From the NCBI GenBank assembly GCA_013152545.1, contig JAADGF010000051.1:1-64000 (forward strand): a DNA stretch of 64,000 nt, read 5' to 3'. Shown here in pieces: positions 47,987 to 59,062 of this stretch; the stretch's first letter is position 1; every line of letters starts with the position of its first letter. Below the pieces are notes generated by a model, which saw nothing but the letters and a program-made list of their open reading frames with translations, was not told the DNA's origin and made no database searches. Origin of the DNA: Gammaproteobacteria bacterium. Lineage in GTDB: Bacteria; Pseudomonadota; Gammaproteobacteria; SZUA-152. The translations under genes and the position numbers were made by a program.

Positions 47987-48141
47987 TTACAGGTAATGAA
48001 TACGTAGTCAGTACCGAGTTGATAAGTATCAAATGAATAAGCGTTGAGCTGATTATGGTCTTTGCCAACAACTTGCCCTCTTCTGATGTGATCTTCATCA
48101 ATGCTCTCGGCATCAGAGACAAAAAGAGGGTATTGTGGTTT

Positions 48142-48828
48142 TTACTGCCCACCCACTTCGTCGATCACATCCACTCCGGGCGGGACCTTGAATTGAAAGA
48201 TAAAGTCATCGATATCAGGGTTGCGCTGTATATTGGAAAAACTGATTCGTGTTACCCGTTCAAAAGCATCAGTTAGCTCCATAATTTTTAATTCATTGCC
48301 CGAAAATGCCAACAACAATTGCTGGAAACCTGCTTCTTTGTCTTTGGGTAACAGTTCCAACCAAAATAAGGCGTTATTATCTATTTTGGTTGGCACTTTT
48401 TTGACGATAAACTTATCAGTGACCGCAACATTCCCGCTTAACAGCGCCGCCGGTGTATTTCCCAAAACCAAATCAAGTGGTTTAACAATCACTTGCTCCA
48501 TTTCGATGTCGTAAATCCACAATTTTTTGCCATCCGCTATAATTTGTTGCTCATAGGGCTCGACATAATCCCAACGAAATCTTCCTGGCCGCTGCATAAT
48601 CAACGTTCCTTTGGATTGCTCTGCATCCGAATGGGTTTTACTGACGATTGTTTGAGAAAAATCAGCACGCATACTAGTGACTTGCTCAAAAAACGAATTC
48701 AACCGCTCGGTGGCCGAACCCGCATTGGCCGGGGTAATAACCCAGCAAACCAGCATTATGCATAACACTTGCCCCCAATTGCAGCGGGGGCGGGTGGACA
48801 ATATTGCTTGAACAATAACATTACGCAT
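48142..48828 (-). CDS. lolA: Outer-membrane lipoprotein carrier protein LolA
   Basis: The periplasmic chaperone that carries lipoproteins from LolCDE to LolB. The start MRNVIVQAILSTRPRCNWGQ (ATG 48828) gives about 228 residues with a signal peptide ending ITPANA. Family features include TERLNSFFEQVTSMRADFSQ, RPGRFRWDYVEPYEQQIIAD and GKKLWIYDIEMEQV. The frame is open upstream to 48888, but that extension is made of three degenerate 15-bp repeats (48845-48889, MCNSS-like) and is unlikely to be translated. Confidence 0.93.
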   Translation of the reverse strand: MRNVIVQAILSTRPRCNWGQVLCIMLVCWVITPANAGSATERLNSFFEQVTSMRADFSQTIVSKTHSDAEQSKGTLIMQRPGRFRWDYVEPYEQQIIADGKKLWIYDIEMEQVIVKPLDLVLGNTPAALLSGNVAVTDKFIVKKVPTKIDNNALFWLELLPKDKEAGFQQLLLAFSGNELKIMELTDAFERVTRISFSNIQRNPDIDDFIFQFKVPPGVDVIDEVGGQ

Positions 48829-48948
48829 AGACAAACTGCATATAACTGAATTACACATAGATGAGTTGCACATAGACGAATTATACATAAAGAAGTACTA
48901 TTTTTTTAAACTCAGGCCCTTAAAAAACGGGCGTTTAATGGCTGATTT

Positions 48949-51207
48949 TTAAACTTCAGGTGGTGGTGGCGCTAACACTTCACGGTTACCATTCGATTGT
49001 AACGGCCCGACAACACCCGATTTTTCCATTTCCTCAACCATACGCGCAGCACGATTGTAACCAATTCGCAAACGACGCTGCACACCGGAAATTGATGCTT
49101 TGCGTGTTTCAGTGACAATCGCCACCGCCTGGTCATAAAGATCATCAACATCATTGCCGCTTTCCTCTATTACCGGGTAACCATTATCTGCGATGCTGCT
49201 AGAACCTTCCAGAATATCCTCAAGATAATCTGGCTTGCCACGGCTCTTCAAATCCGCAACCACTCTATGCACCTCCTGATCGGAGACAAACGCGCCATGT
49301 ACACGAGTTGGAATACCAGTACCCGGCGCCAAATACAGCATATCCCCGTGCCCTAACAACTGTTCTGCCCCGCCCTGATCCAAAATGGTACGCGAATCCA
49401 CTTTCGCAGACACCTGAAATGCAATCCGGGTGGGAATATTCGCTTTAATCAAGCCGGTTAATACATCAACGGATGGTCTCTGAGTCGCTAAGATAAGATG
49501 AACGCCTGCCGCTCGCGCTTTTTGCGCCAGCCTTGCAATAAGCTCATCCACCTTTTTACCAACCACCATCATCATATCGGCTAACTCATCAATCACGATA
49601 ACAATGAGCGGTAACGGCTCTAAGTAACGTGGCTCATCGTCCAGTGAGTCGGTGGGTTTGTAGGTAGGGTCAACGATTGATGCTTTAGCTTCAATCGCAT
49701 CTTTAACTTTGCGGTTATAACCTGCAAGGTTTCTGACACCCAGTTGCGACATTATCAGGTAACGACGTTCCATCTCAGCAATACCCCAGCGCAGCGCATT
49801 AGCCGCCTGCTTCATATCAGTTACCACTGGCGCTAACAAATGCGGAATATCGTCATAAACTGATAGTTCCAGCATCTTCGGGTCAATCATGATCATCCGC
49901 ACCTGCTCTGGTGTGGCGTTATACAATAAACTCAGCACCATGGCATTCAACCCTACTGATTTTCCGGAACCAGTAGTGCCCGCCACCAATAAATGCGGCA
50001 TTTTCTGCAAATCAGCACAAACCGGGTGTCCACCGATATCCTTGCCCAACGCCACCGTTAACGGCGATTGAGCGGTTTCATATTGTTTCGATTTCAACAC
50101 CTCGCTCAGTCGCACGATCTCACGCACCTCGTTGGGTATCTCCAAACCCACAGTGGATTTCCCGGGAATCACCTCCACCACTCGCACACTCACAGCAGAT
50201 AGCGCCCGCGCCAGATCTTTGGCTAGGTTACTAATTTGACTTACCTTGACTCCCGGTGCGGGGTCCAACTCATAGCGCGTTACAACCGGGCCAGGATGCA
50301 CGGCAACCACCGTAACTTCAACCCCAAAGTCCAGCAGTTTCAATTCAACCGTTCGGGAAATTGCTTCTAATGCAGCTTCTGTGAGTTGATTTTTTGGCGC
50401 CTCGGCCGCATCCAGCAATGCTAACGCAGGTAAGGTTTCGTCTGTTGATGATTTGAACAAAGGTGTCTGACGTTCTTTTTCTTCCCGTTCAGAATAGTCG
50501 ATAAGCCTAACCACGGGCTCAATTTTAATAGCGCTACGTTTAGTTTTTTTGCGCTCTTGTATGTCAACGACCACTTCCCGTTCCTGGCGTGCGCGACGCC
50601 CGGCAATATGATCCTGAAAGCGCCCCCAAAGCCCCCCTATCCAGATAAAAACACCTAAGGTGGATCGTCCTATTCCATCAAGTAAGGCAAACCACGACAT
50701 ACTGGTAAACAATGTTACGCCTGTTAAAAACAGCGCTGCCAGCAACAGTGTTCCACCTAAAAAGTTTAACAATCCGGCCAAACCTTTGCCAATCACATCG
50801 CCGAGTATACCGCCCGCATTTAATGGCAACTGGGAAATATCTGCAAAATGCAGGGTCGCTAACCCGGTACCGGCACAGAGGGTTAACACAAAACCAATCG
50901 CCCTTAAAAGCGCGGTACGTACATCAAATGCAGCAGCACCCTCTCGGCCTCGAAAGATAAGCCAACCGCTATAAGCCACCATAATAGGAAATAGATAGGC
51001 AAGATAACCAAACAAATATAAAAAAGCATCGGAAAACCATGCGCCAACCAAGCCACCAGCATTTTGCACGCGGCTAGTGGTTTCACTATGAGACCAACCG
51101 GGATCACTAGGACTATACGTCACCAGAGAAGACATAAGATAAATGGCGATGGCGCCTAAAAAAATGAGCGCAGCTTCTCGTAATCCTCTTACAGTGTGAT
51201 CAGACAT
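48949..51207 (-). CDS. ftsK: DNA translocase FtsK
   Basis: The septal motor that pumps chromosome termini and activates XerCD at dif. From ATG 51207 ([24 protein letters not shown] upstream) it has 752 residues; the open frame to 51252 would use TTG. Four N-terminal membrane helices are followed by an unusually short linker (about residues 210-260). The motor has Walker [21 protein letters not shown] and Walker [21 protein letters not shown], plus [20 protein letters not shown]. The C-terminal gamma winged helix ([20 protein letters not shown]) reads KOPS sequences. Confidence 0.95.
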   Translation of the reverse strand: MSDHTVRGLREAALIFLGAIAIYLMSSLVTYSPSDPGWSHSETTSRVQNAGGLVGAWFSDAFLYLFGYLAYLFPIMVAYSGWLIFRGREGAAAFDVRTALLRAIGFVLTLCAGTGLATLHFADISQLPLNAGGILGDVIGKGLAGLLNFLGGTLLLAALFLTGVTLFTSMSWFALLDGIGRSTLGVFIWIGGLWGRFQDHIAGRRARQEREVVVDIQERKKTKRSAIKIEPVVRLIDYSEREEKERQTPLFKSSTDETLPALALLDAAEAPKNQLTEAALEAISRTVELKLLDFGVEVTVVAVHPGPVVTRYELDPAPGVKVSQISNLAKDLARALSAVSVRVVEVIPGKSTVGLEIPNEVREIVRLSEVLKSKQYETAQSPLTVALGKDIGGHPVCADLQKMPHLLVAGTTGSGKSVGLNAMVLSLLYNATPEQVRMIMIDPKMLELSVYDDIPHLLAPVVTDMKQAANALRWGIAEMERRYLIMSQLGVRNLAGYNRKVKDAIEAKASIVDPTYKPTDSLDDEPRYLEPLPLIVIVIDELADMMMVVGKKVDELIARLAQKARAAGVHLILATQRPSVDVLTGLIKANIPTRIAFQVSAKVDSRTILDQGGAEQLLGHGDMLYLAPGTGIPTRVHGAFVSDQEVHRVVADLKSRGKPDYLEDILEGSSSIADNGYPVIEESGNDVDDLYDQAVAIVTETRKASISGVQRRLRIGYNRAARMVEEMEKSGVVGPLQSNGNREVLAPPPPEV

Positions 51208-51541
51208 AGGCTCCGGCTTCTTATCAGCAAGTTTCGAACTGGCTTGTGCCAAATTTTTTACCCCTTTGTTTTATGTTTCAATTATTGTGATTGTAGTTGG
51301 TGTTACTCCAATCATATTGGCCATCAACCTGCCGGTAATTTTTCAACATCGAATACAATCAAAAAATCGATCATTTCACAGCTTTTTTTACGAATTTTTA
51401 CGATTTTTTGTGGTAATTTTTATGAATAGCGCTTCAGTCGAGGTTAAGACCAATAAATTGGCGAAATGACTTAACTTCGTCGAGTTTTACTTCCACGACC
51501 AGCAACGCCAAACGACGACCACGATTTTTTCAGGGAGTAAT

Positions 51542-52603
51542 TTACAGGTTTTTGAGCGCTGGATATACAATTTCACCCTGCTTAACATTAATACCAGCGG
51601 CTAAATCTGGCTGTTGTTCCCAATTTGCTGCCGCTAAGCGTACCACATACTGCGTTAAAGAAGCGGATAATGCCTGCGATGCCGTCCTGGGCACGGCACC
51701 CGGCATATTAGTGACACCAAAATGCAACACATCCTCCCAAACAAAGGTGGGATTCTCATAGTTAGTCGCTTGAGTCGTCTCCACGCAACCACCTTGGTCA
51801 ACGGATATATCGACAATAACGCTACCTGCTTGCATGGACCTGACCATCTCTGCGCTAACCAAATGCTGTGCCCGTTCACCGGGGATCAAGATGGCGCCAA
51901 TTAATATATCCGCTTGGGTGACTGCTGTTTTAAGCGCTTCAGCATAAGGATAGCACCCGGTCACGTTGGCCCCCAAGGCACGCATGCTGGCAAGTTTGTC
52001 CCGATTTCGATCAAATACAACCACCTCTGCCCCCATTCCGGCCGCCAGCAAAGCCGCATTGCCTCCCGCCACTCCCGCACCCAGCACGATCACTTTACCC
52101 CGCTGCGCGGCGGGCACTCCCCCTAACAACAACCCCTTCCCGCCTTGTGGACTATGCAAAAGCTGAGTAGCAACCTGCACAGCGACCCGTCCGGCAATAT
52201 CACTCATCGGAGCAAGTAACGGTAATGCACCACTGTGAGATTGCACGGTCTCAAAAGCAACGGCAGTCACACCTGTTTGTTGCAGACCTTTCAATAACGT
52301 CAGGTTAGCCGCTAAATGTAGATAAGAAAATAAAATTTGATCCGAACGCAGTAATTGTAGTTCTTCGGCTTGCGGCTCTTTGACTTTTACAATCATTTCC
52401 CCTGCATCGTAAACTGACACAGCATCCGGCACCATAACGGCTCCCACTTGCGAAAACTCAGCATCGGTGTAACCGCTTAAATCACCCGCGCCCTGCTGCA
52501 CAAACACCTCGTGCCCCTGTTTTATCACATCCGCTACAGCATCCGGGATTAATGCAATACGCCCTTCGAGGGTTTTTATTTCTTTTGGGATACCAATACG
52601 CAT
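51542..52603 (-). CDS. ald: Alanine dehydrogenase
   Basis: Interconverts L-alanine and pyruvate plus ammonia with NAD. The 353-residue protein starts MRIGIPKEIKTLEGRIALIP (ATG 52603, with GGA 6 nt upstream). Family features are VKVKEPQAEE (substrate lysine), SYLHLAANLTL, the NAD fold IVLGAGVAGGNAALLAAGMG, and DISVDQGGCVETT...TNMPGAVPRTASQAL near the C-terminus. It is divergent from trxB and shares a 120-bp control region that contains a perfect palindrome. Confidence 0.93.
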   Translation of the reverse strand: MRIGIPKEIKTLEGRIALIPDAVADVIKQGHEVFVQQGAGDLSGYTDAEFSQVGAVMVPDAVSVYDAGEMIVKVKEPQAEELQLLRSDQILFSYLHLAANLTLLKGLQQTGVTAVAFETVQSHSGALPLLAPMSDIAGRVAVQVATQLLHSPQGGKGLLLGGVPAAQRGKVIVLGAGVAGGNAALLAAGMGAEVVVFDRNRDKLASMRALGANVTGCYPYAEALKTAVTQADILIGAILIPGERAQHLVSAEMVRSMQAGSVIVDISVDQGGCVETTQATNYENPTFVWEDVLHFGVTNMPGAVPRTASQALSASLTQYVVRLAAANWEQQPDLAAGINVKQGEIVYPALKNL

Positions 52604-52662
52604 CACATGTCCTTTACGCTATTGAATTCTTCTCGTAGTATAACCTGTGTCACACATCAGTG

Positions 52663-52684
52663 CTGTTATAACATGTTATAACAG
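52663..52684. promoter_or_regulatory. Perfect 22-bp palindrome between ald and trxB
   Basis: Two copies of GTTATAAC (52665-52672 and 52675-52682) lie within a fully symmetric 22-bp site that begins CTG and ends CAG. It ends 39 bp before the trxB ATG and begins 60 bp from the ald start, a typical operator position for either promoter. The regulator is unknown. Confidence 0.55.
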
Positions 52685-52714
52685 CCTGCTTAACCCAGAA
52701 AGTAGCACAAGTAG

Positions 52715-53677
<963 letters not shown>

Positions 53678-53883
53678 CCTGACCGATAACGATTAAGCTT
53701 ACCTTAACTGGTTTGCCCGGTGGCCAGCATCAAAAATGTCCATTTACGCCTAAAATGCCGCGACTTTTCCTTATTCTTTAACAAATCAGGCACTCTAGGC
53801 AGTTGTTATTAGTTGCTGTGTGAGCGTGTGCGTAACCTGCCCCCCCTTGAGCATCCATCTTACATTTTAAAATGAGGTAAATC

Positions 53884-54690
53884 ATGAAGAAATTTATTTG
53901 TATCATTATTTTTTTCTCGCTGACTAATATAGCAACTATAGCGACAGCAGAAACAATACCGTTTAATTTAAGCATTAAAGGAGGAGATATTGATATTTCT
54001 AAAATGCTTGAATTAAGTGATGTTGACGAAGGAAAAACAAAAATTAATTTTGATTTAAAAGATAAAAAGGGTAAAAAATACAACTTTGATCTTAAGTATA
54101 AAAAACTACCAAATAACAGATCATACCCAGCCAATCTTGATATTACCATTAAAGACGCTGAAGGTAACAAGCTCGGGTATCTGTTTTTTGCTAATAATGG
54201 CGTAAAATTTCTAAAAAAAATGGGCGTTTTTGGACTTATCGTTGACGTAGCCGGTGAACCCGTTGATATTAAATTTACGTTTGATACTTTTGATAAAAAC
54301 AAGAAAGGCAACTTTAACATAGATGGTCTTGGAGACGAACGTTTCGTGCAAGACACATTGGTGCCAAAGTTTAATTTTCAAATGATACGTCCGGTTGTTC
54401 TTCCAAACACAATGCCTGGTGTTCGTTCACAAACATACAGTCTTGACAATCATCCATACGCAATTAACTTTACCATTAAAAATATTGACAATGGTTTAGT
54501 TCAATTCCAGCACAATCTTTATCAATTAAAAAATGGCAAAGAGCACCTATTAAAAAGAATCTACTTTAATGCAGATAGCTTAGAGACTCTGAGAGAAGCC
54601 ATGTATGCTGGAAAATATTTTTCTAAAAATGATGGTGCTTTTAAGATGGTATTTTACCCTGCAATGGGACAAACAACGCCACCAAAATAA
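53884..54690 (+). CDS. Exported protein of unknown function
   Basis: A 268-residue protein with a signal peptide (MKKFICIIIFFSLTNIATIA, cleavage near TAETI). The mature part is lysine-rich and beta-like (TIPFNLSIKGGDIDISKMLE, KINFDLKDKKGKKYNFDLKY, PYAINFTIKNIDNGLVQFQH). No family recognised. The coding sequence is markedly more AT-rich than trxB beside it, suggesting later acquisition. GAGGT precedes the ATG. Confidence 0.72.
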   Translation: MKKFICIIIFFSLTNIATIATAETIPFNLSIKGGDIDISKMLELSDVDEGKTKINFDLKDKKGKKYNFDLKYKKLPNNRSYPANLDITIKDAEGNKLGYLFFANNGVKFLKKMGVFGLIVDVAGEPVDIKFTFDTFDKNKKGNFNIDGLGDERFVQDTLVPKFNFQMIRPVVLPNTMPGVRSQTYSLDNHPYAINFTIKNIDNGLVQFQHNLYQLKNGKEHLLKRIYFNADSLETLREAMYAGKYFSKNDGAFKMVFYPAMGQTTPPK

Positions 54691-55029
54691 ATTAGCCTAA
54701 CACACTATGAACCATAACGCTGTCAATAGGCATTAAGCAAAGACAAACTCTTTATTTCAGTTTCAAAAGATAAATATGATCGAATGATAAGGTAGGTCGG
54801 ACTCGCTCACTCAAAACCTAGCGCACCGCGGCATCGGTTCAATGGCGCGTTGCCAGAGTTTGCCAAGCAACTGATTTGATGCGGCTTAATTATGCTGAGG
54901 TAGTCACCTTATATTTTTGTTATTCATCCCCATATTAATGTTAATATGCATACTTAGCACTTTAAAGCTGCTGTTTCGCAAGCACCTACAAAAAAACACC
55001 AAATAACCCAGCCAAAAGGATCAAAAACA
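54691..55029. other. Intergenic region upstream of the SPFH/NfeD operon
   Basis: About 340 bp with no supported gene or clear terminator. AAGGA lies shortly before the next ATG. Confidence 0.4.
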
Positions 55030-56004
55030 ATGGAAGAATCGCTCTCATTTTTATTCAGTTTTTGGACTGGGCTGGCCGTTATTTTAATTGTATTGTTAAA
55101 AACCTCGCTCAAATTTGTGCCGCAAAATAGAGCATTGGTCGTTGAACGTTTTGGTAAATTTCAACGTACACTCACTGCCGGTTTAAATCTGATTATTCCT
55201 TTTATCGATAAAGTTGCTTACAACCGAACACTAAAGGAACAAGCGATTGACGTCCCCAGTCTGGGCGCAATCACTAAGGATAATATTGGTTTGACTGTTG
55301 ACGGTGTTCTTTACCTCAAGGTTCTGGATCCTTACAAGGCCAGCTATGGTGTTGAGGAATACACATTTGCCGTCACTCAACTGGCTCAAACCACCATGCG
55401 CTCAGAAATTGGTAAAATGGACCTGGATAAAACTTTCGAAGAACGAGACCAACTTAACACCGCCATTGTATCCGCCATTAATGATGCCGCTGAACCCTGG
55501 GGCGTGCAGGTTTTACGCTATGAAATAAGTGATATCACACCACCCCGCAGTGTACTCGAAGCCATGGAACGACAAATGAAAGCGGAACGTGAAAAACGAG
55601 CAGTAATACTCGAATCAGAAGGAGAAAGACAATCTGCAATCAATGTAGCTGAGGGAGAAAAACAAGCCAAGGTTTTGGCAGCCGAAGCAGACCGAGCCGA
55701 ACAAATTCTTATGGCAGAAGGTGAAGCGCGCGCCATCACCTTGGTTGCTGAAGCCAAAGCTGCCGCATTAACCACCATCGGGCAATCTGCGGCCACGCAT
55801 GAAGGCCAAAAAGCAGTGCAACTGGATCTTGCTACTATAGCAATCGAAGCCAAGCAAGCGATCGCCAAAGAATCGACTATTGTACTCATGGATGGACAAA
55901 GTAATAATACCGGCAGTGTTGTCGCTGAAGCGGTCGCAGTTGTGAGCGCAATGAATCAAAGTCCTGCATTTTCAAATAAAACTAATTTGAATGAAACGTT
56001 ATGA
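55030..56004 (+). CDS. qmcA: SPFH/stomatin-family membrane protein (QmcA-like)
   Basis: A 324-residue stomatin-like protein with one N-terminal membrane helix (LFSFWTGLAVILIVLLKTSL) followed by the SPFH domain (VPQNRALVVERFGKFQRTL, GLNLIIPFIDKVAYNRTLKE, DVPSLGAITKDNIGLTVDGV). A long Ala/Glu-rich coiled coil follows (ERQSAINVAEGEKQAKVLAA, AEADRAEQILMAEGEARAIT). These proteins assemble into ring-like microdomains of the inner membrane. The stop codon overlaps the nfeD start (ATGA), the standard stomatin-NfeD pairing. Confidence 0.92.
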   Translation: MEESLSFLFSFWTGLAVILIVLLKTSLKFVPQNRALVVERFGKFQRTLTAGLNLIIPFIDKVAYNRTLKEQAIDVPSLGAITKDNIGLTVDGVLYLKVLDPYKASYGVEEYTFAVTQLAQTTMRSEIGKMDLDKTFEERDQLNTAIVSAINDAAEPWGVQVLRYEISDITPPRSVLEAMERQMKAEREKRAVILESEGERQSAINVAEGEKQAKVLAAEADRAEQILMAEGEARAITLVAEAKAAALTTIGQSAATHEGQKAVQLDLATIAIEAKQAIAKESTIVLMDGQSNNTGSVVAEAVAVVSAMNQSPAFSNKTNLNETL

Positions 56005-56492
56005 TTGAATACTTTAACAATCATCAATATGCATTTTGGTTCACTGCTGGTTTTATAATGCTGGCGTTAGAAGCGCTGGTATTAGGATTTGCTATAGGGA
56101 TTGTGCTGTTTTCTGGGCTGGGCGCATTACTCACTGGCGCCCTGATCTGGCTTGGCATTGTCCCCTCAAGCTGGATTGCCGGCATAGCCAGTTTTGGCCT
56201 CTGTTCTGTTGCTATTACCGCAATACTCTGGAAACCATTCAAGAAACTTCAAGACAATAACAATCACATTTCCACCAAAGACTACAGTAGCGATCTCATT
56301 GGCTATTCATTTAGGCTCAGCGAAACCATCACCCATACTCGGCCTGGAAACACTCGTTATTCAGGCATTACATGGCGCGTCGAAATAGAGGATACTGCAA
56401 ACGTAGAAGAAATCACCGCAGGACAAAAAGTAGAAGTCTATTCCGTTGACGCCGGCGTATTCAGGGTGAAGATGGCAAGTGATCGAAATTAA
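56001..56492 (+). CDS. NfeD-family membrane protein
   Basis: A 163-residue short-type NfeD: three hydrophobic helices (AFWFTAGFIMLALEALVLGF, AIGIVLFSGLGALLTGALIW, WIAGIASFGLCSVAITAILW) and a C-terminal OB-fold domain (GNTRYSGITWRVEIED, then ITAGQKVEVYSVDAGVFRVK). The partner of the overlapping stomatin gene, likely attached to the same membrane assembly. Confidence 0.88.
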   Translation: MIEYFNNHQYAFWFTAGFIMLALEALVLGFAIGIVLFSGLGALLTGALIWLGIVPSSWIAGIASFGLCSVAITAILWKPFKKLQDNNNHISTKDYSSDLIGYSFRLSETITHTRPGNTRYSGITWRVEIEDTANVEEITAGQKVEVYSVDAGVFRVKMASDRN

Positions 56493-56499
56493 AAACGAT

Positions 56500-56593
56500 G
56501 TTTGGACGACAGCATATCACCCGAAAACCCCAAAAAGTCTTTTAGCTTCTGTGTTACAGGTGTTCGCAGCAGGCATCTACTGATGTGTTAGGT
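56500..56593. repeat. Dispersed palindromic element, family 1, copy d (right half)
   Basis: GGACGACAGC, AAACCCCAAAAAGTCTTTTA and GCATCTACTGATGTGTTAGG align with the right half of copy b. The left half is missing and the element abuts the nfeD stop codon. Confidence 0.55.
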
Positions 56594-57166
56594 TTAAAGC
56601 TGTAGCCACACTAATGCTAATATTGCCACGGCTACAAATGCCCAGCCAACACGATCAACATACTGCCGAAAAACAGCATCCATTTTTTCGCCGCCCCACG
56701 CCATAAGCCCCGCCACGATAAAAAAGCGTGCGCCACGACCAATCAACGATGCGATGATAAAAGGTAAAAACGCCATGGCAATAACACCTGCGGCGACGGT
56801 AAATACCTTATAGGGAATTGGCGAAAAACCAGCGATAAAAACGACCCAGATCCCCCATTGGGCAAACCAATCCACAGCAAGTTGGTATCGATCCATATAC
56901 CCTGCTGTCTCTAAATAGGGCTGGATAAGATCGAAGGCAAACATGCCAATCAGATATCCCGCTGCACCGCCCAGCACAGAAAAAACAGTGGTGATTAATG
57001 CATAACGCCAAGCCTTCCGGGTATTTGCCAGTGACATTGGCGCCAGCATTACATCGGGCGGAATCGGAAAAAAGGAAGATTCAGCAAAGCTTAAGCCGGC
57101 AAGATACCACGGCGCGTGACGGTGAGCAGCCCATCGCATGGTTTTGTCATAGAGTTTAGAAAACAT
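56594..57166 (-). CDS. yqaA: YqaA/DedA-like VTT-domain membrane protein
   Basis: A 190-residue inner-membrane protein of the SNARE-associated/VTT group. LAGLSFAESSFFPIPPDVML is the re-entrant loop motif, GGAAGYLIGMFAFDLI and FIAGFSPIPYKVFTVAAGVI the second half, and GRGARFFIVAGLMAWGGEKM the C-terminal pattern. DedA relatives recycle or flip lipid carriers; the YqaA branch is less studied. It lies downstream of pcm in the same direction. Confidence 0.88.
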   Translation of the reverse strand: MFSKLYDKTMRWAAHRHAPWYLAGLSFAESSFFPIPPDVMLAPMSLANTRKAWRYALITTVFSVLGGAAGYLIGMFAFDLIQPYLETAGYMDRYQLAVDWFAQWGIWVVFIAGFSPIPYKVFTVAAGVIAMAFLPFIIASLIGRGARFFIVAGLMAWGGEKMDAVFRQYVDRVGWAFVAVAILALVWLQL

Positions 57167-57200
57167 TGGTTATTCAATTATCCGTTGGACAGAGTGTGTG

Positions 57201-57387
57201 TATACCCAAAGCGTTTAAGATTTCGGTATAAAGTGTGCGTCATATTTTATTCATAACACCAAAGGTAGGCGCTTTTAGGCGAGGCGAAATGACGCGTAAT
57301 AGTCGTTCTATTGCAAGGAATTTCAACGCAGCCATGGCGTAAATAGGGCGCACAATTAATGCCTAAACCTCAATCGCTATGGGTATA
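57201..57387. repeat. Dispersed element, family 2, full copy
   Basis: Imperfect 23-bp inverted ends: TATACCCAAAGCGTTTAAGA (left, from 57201) and CTCAATCGCTATGGGTATA (right, to 57387). The interior includes AGTCGTTCTATTGCAAG (57301) and CAACGCAGCCATGG. Partial copies are at 19567-19646 and 29514-29544. About 190 bp, without coding capacity; MITE-like. Confidence 0.65.
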
Positions 57388-57433
57388 TTTGCTATTATAA
57401 AAAGACAACGCGTATTCCGCAGTATAAACCAAC

Positions 57434-58093
57434 TTAAATTGTACCGCTCAGCAATGGCACAAAACTGACCTGATTAAGCACATCACGTTCATAGCCGGAT
57501 TCGGTTCGCGATATTAGCACTAATTTTTGTTTGCCCTGCTGGCCAACCGGCATTACTAAACGACCACCAATTTGTAATTGCTGCAACAAGGCTTGCGGTA
57601 TTTCCACGGGGGCAGCAGTTACAATAATGCCATCATAGGGTTCGTTTTCGGGCCATCCCCAAGTACCATCACTGTAGTGAACGCGAATATTACGTATTTT
57701 CAGCTTTACAAATAATCGTCTTGCACGCGTCAACAGAGGCTCTATACGTTCCACAGTATACACCGTGTCTGCAAATCGTGACATGATGGCTGCCTGGTAA
57801 CCTGACCCGGTGCCCACTTCCAGTACCTTATTCAACGGCCCGGTCTCCACCAATGCTTCTGTCATACGCGCCACCATATATGGCTGAGAAATCGTTTGGC
57901 CGTGACCAATCGGCAATGCGATGTCTTCATAGGAGCGACTGGCAAGGGCTTCGTCCACGAACAAATGTCTTGGCATCTGCCGAATCGCATCCAGCACTGA
58001 GACATTATGTATTCCCTGCTCTTCCAGACGTTTGACCAATCGCTCCCGTGTGCGTTGCGACGTCATTCCTATGCCGCGGTATTCGCTAATCAT
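57434..58093 (-). CDS. pcm: Protein-L-isoaspartate O-methyltransferase
   Basis: Repairs isoaspartyl residues using S-adenosylmethionine. From ATG 58093 it has 219 residues beginning [20 protein letters not shown]; the open frame to 58105 starts with GTG codons. Family motifs are [20 protein letters not shown] (substrate region), [20 protein letters not shown] (SAM motif I) and [20 protein letters not shown]. It follows surE in the usual surE-pcm order. Confidence 0.94.
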   Translation of the reverse strand: MISEYRGIGMTSQRTRERLVKRLEEQGIHNVSVLDAIRQMPRHLFVDEALASRSYEDIALPIGHGQTISQPYMVARMTEALVETGPLNKVLEVGTGSGYQAAIMSRFADTVYTVERIEPLLTRARRLFVKLKIRNIRVHYSDGTWGWPENEPYDGIIVTAAPVEIPQALLQQLQIGGRLVMPVGQQGKQKLVLISRTESGYERDVLNQVSFVPLLSGTI

Positions 58094-58179
58094 TCGAGAC
58101 ACCACCGTGGTTCATTGACAGTCGCATTTTTGGTGCTCTCGTTAAAACGCAAACCCTCATTAAAACATTATTATTTTTA

Positions 58180-58971
58180 TCACTCACTATTACTGTCCGT
58201 GCTTTTTTTTATAATTGGGGCATTCATCACTCCGGGTAACCATCCCGCTATTTTATCAATGGCCTCATACTGGGTTAAGTCCACATGTATCGGTGAAATT
58301 GAAACAGCTTTACTTCGGATTGCATAAAAATCCGTGCCTACATCAGCATCCTCTTCAGCGCCCACTGGCCCCACCCAATAAATAGCCCGACCCCGGGGAT
58401 CTTTTGACTTCACCACTGGCTCAGATTTATGACGCCGACCCAGACGGGTTGCTTGCATCCCGGTTAATTGATCCCACGGTACATCCGGGACATTAACATT
58501 GAGAATTGTGTCGGCAGGCAAAGGGTCTTTTTGCAATTGCGCTATCAGACTCAGCGTCACCTGTGCCGCAGTTTCGTAGTGAACCGGGTCATGCCCCTCT
58601 AATGAAACCGCAATGGCGGGAAACCCAAGAAAGCGGCCTTCGATTGCTGCCGCAACGGTGCCGGAATAAATAACATCATCACCTAAGTTCGAACCCGCAT
58701 TAATACCAGCCACGACCATATCCGGCTCCTGTTTCAATAATCCGGTAATTGCCAAATGCACACAATCGGTTGGCGTACCATCGACGCTAATGAACCCGTT
58801 CTCTGTTTCTGTCGCCCGCATTGGCCTATCGAGTGTTAATGAGTTACTGGCACCACTGCGATTGCGGTTAGGCGCGACAACATTGACCTCGGCCACGGTT
58901 TGTAGCATATTAGCCAACCATTTTAAACCCGGTGCTTGGCATCCATCATCATTACTGAGTAAAATTCTCAT
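58180..58971 (-). CDS. surE: 5'/3'-nucleotidase SurE
   Basis: A metal-dependent nucleoside monophosphate phosphatase of stationary-phase survival. [20 protein letters not shown] holds the metal-binding Asp pair, followed by [17 protein letters not shown] and [20 protein letters not shown]. At 263 residues it is about 10 longer than most, owing to a polar C-terminal tail. It lies 86 bp upstream of the pcm start and is transcribed with it. Confidence 0.95.
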   Translation of the reverse strand: MRILLSNDDGCQAPGLKWLANMLQTVAEVNVVAPNRNRSGASNSLTLDRPMRATETENGFISVDGTPTDCVHLAITGLLKQEPDMVVAGINAGSNLGDDVIYSGTVAAAIEGRFLGFPAIAVSLEGHDPVHYETAAQVTLSLIAQLQKDPLPADTILNVNVPDVPWDQLTGMQATRLGRRHKSEPVVKSKDPRGRAIYWVGPVGAEEDADVGTDFYAIRSKAVSISPIHVDLTQYEAIDKIAGWLPGVMNAPIIKKSTDSNSE

Positions 58972-59062
58972 TGTATCTTTTTTATACTTGATTTACTGGG
59001 GTGCCATTCGTTCTTACTGACAGCAAGGCCGATTATGTCAAACATTAGCCGATTCCACAAAG

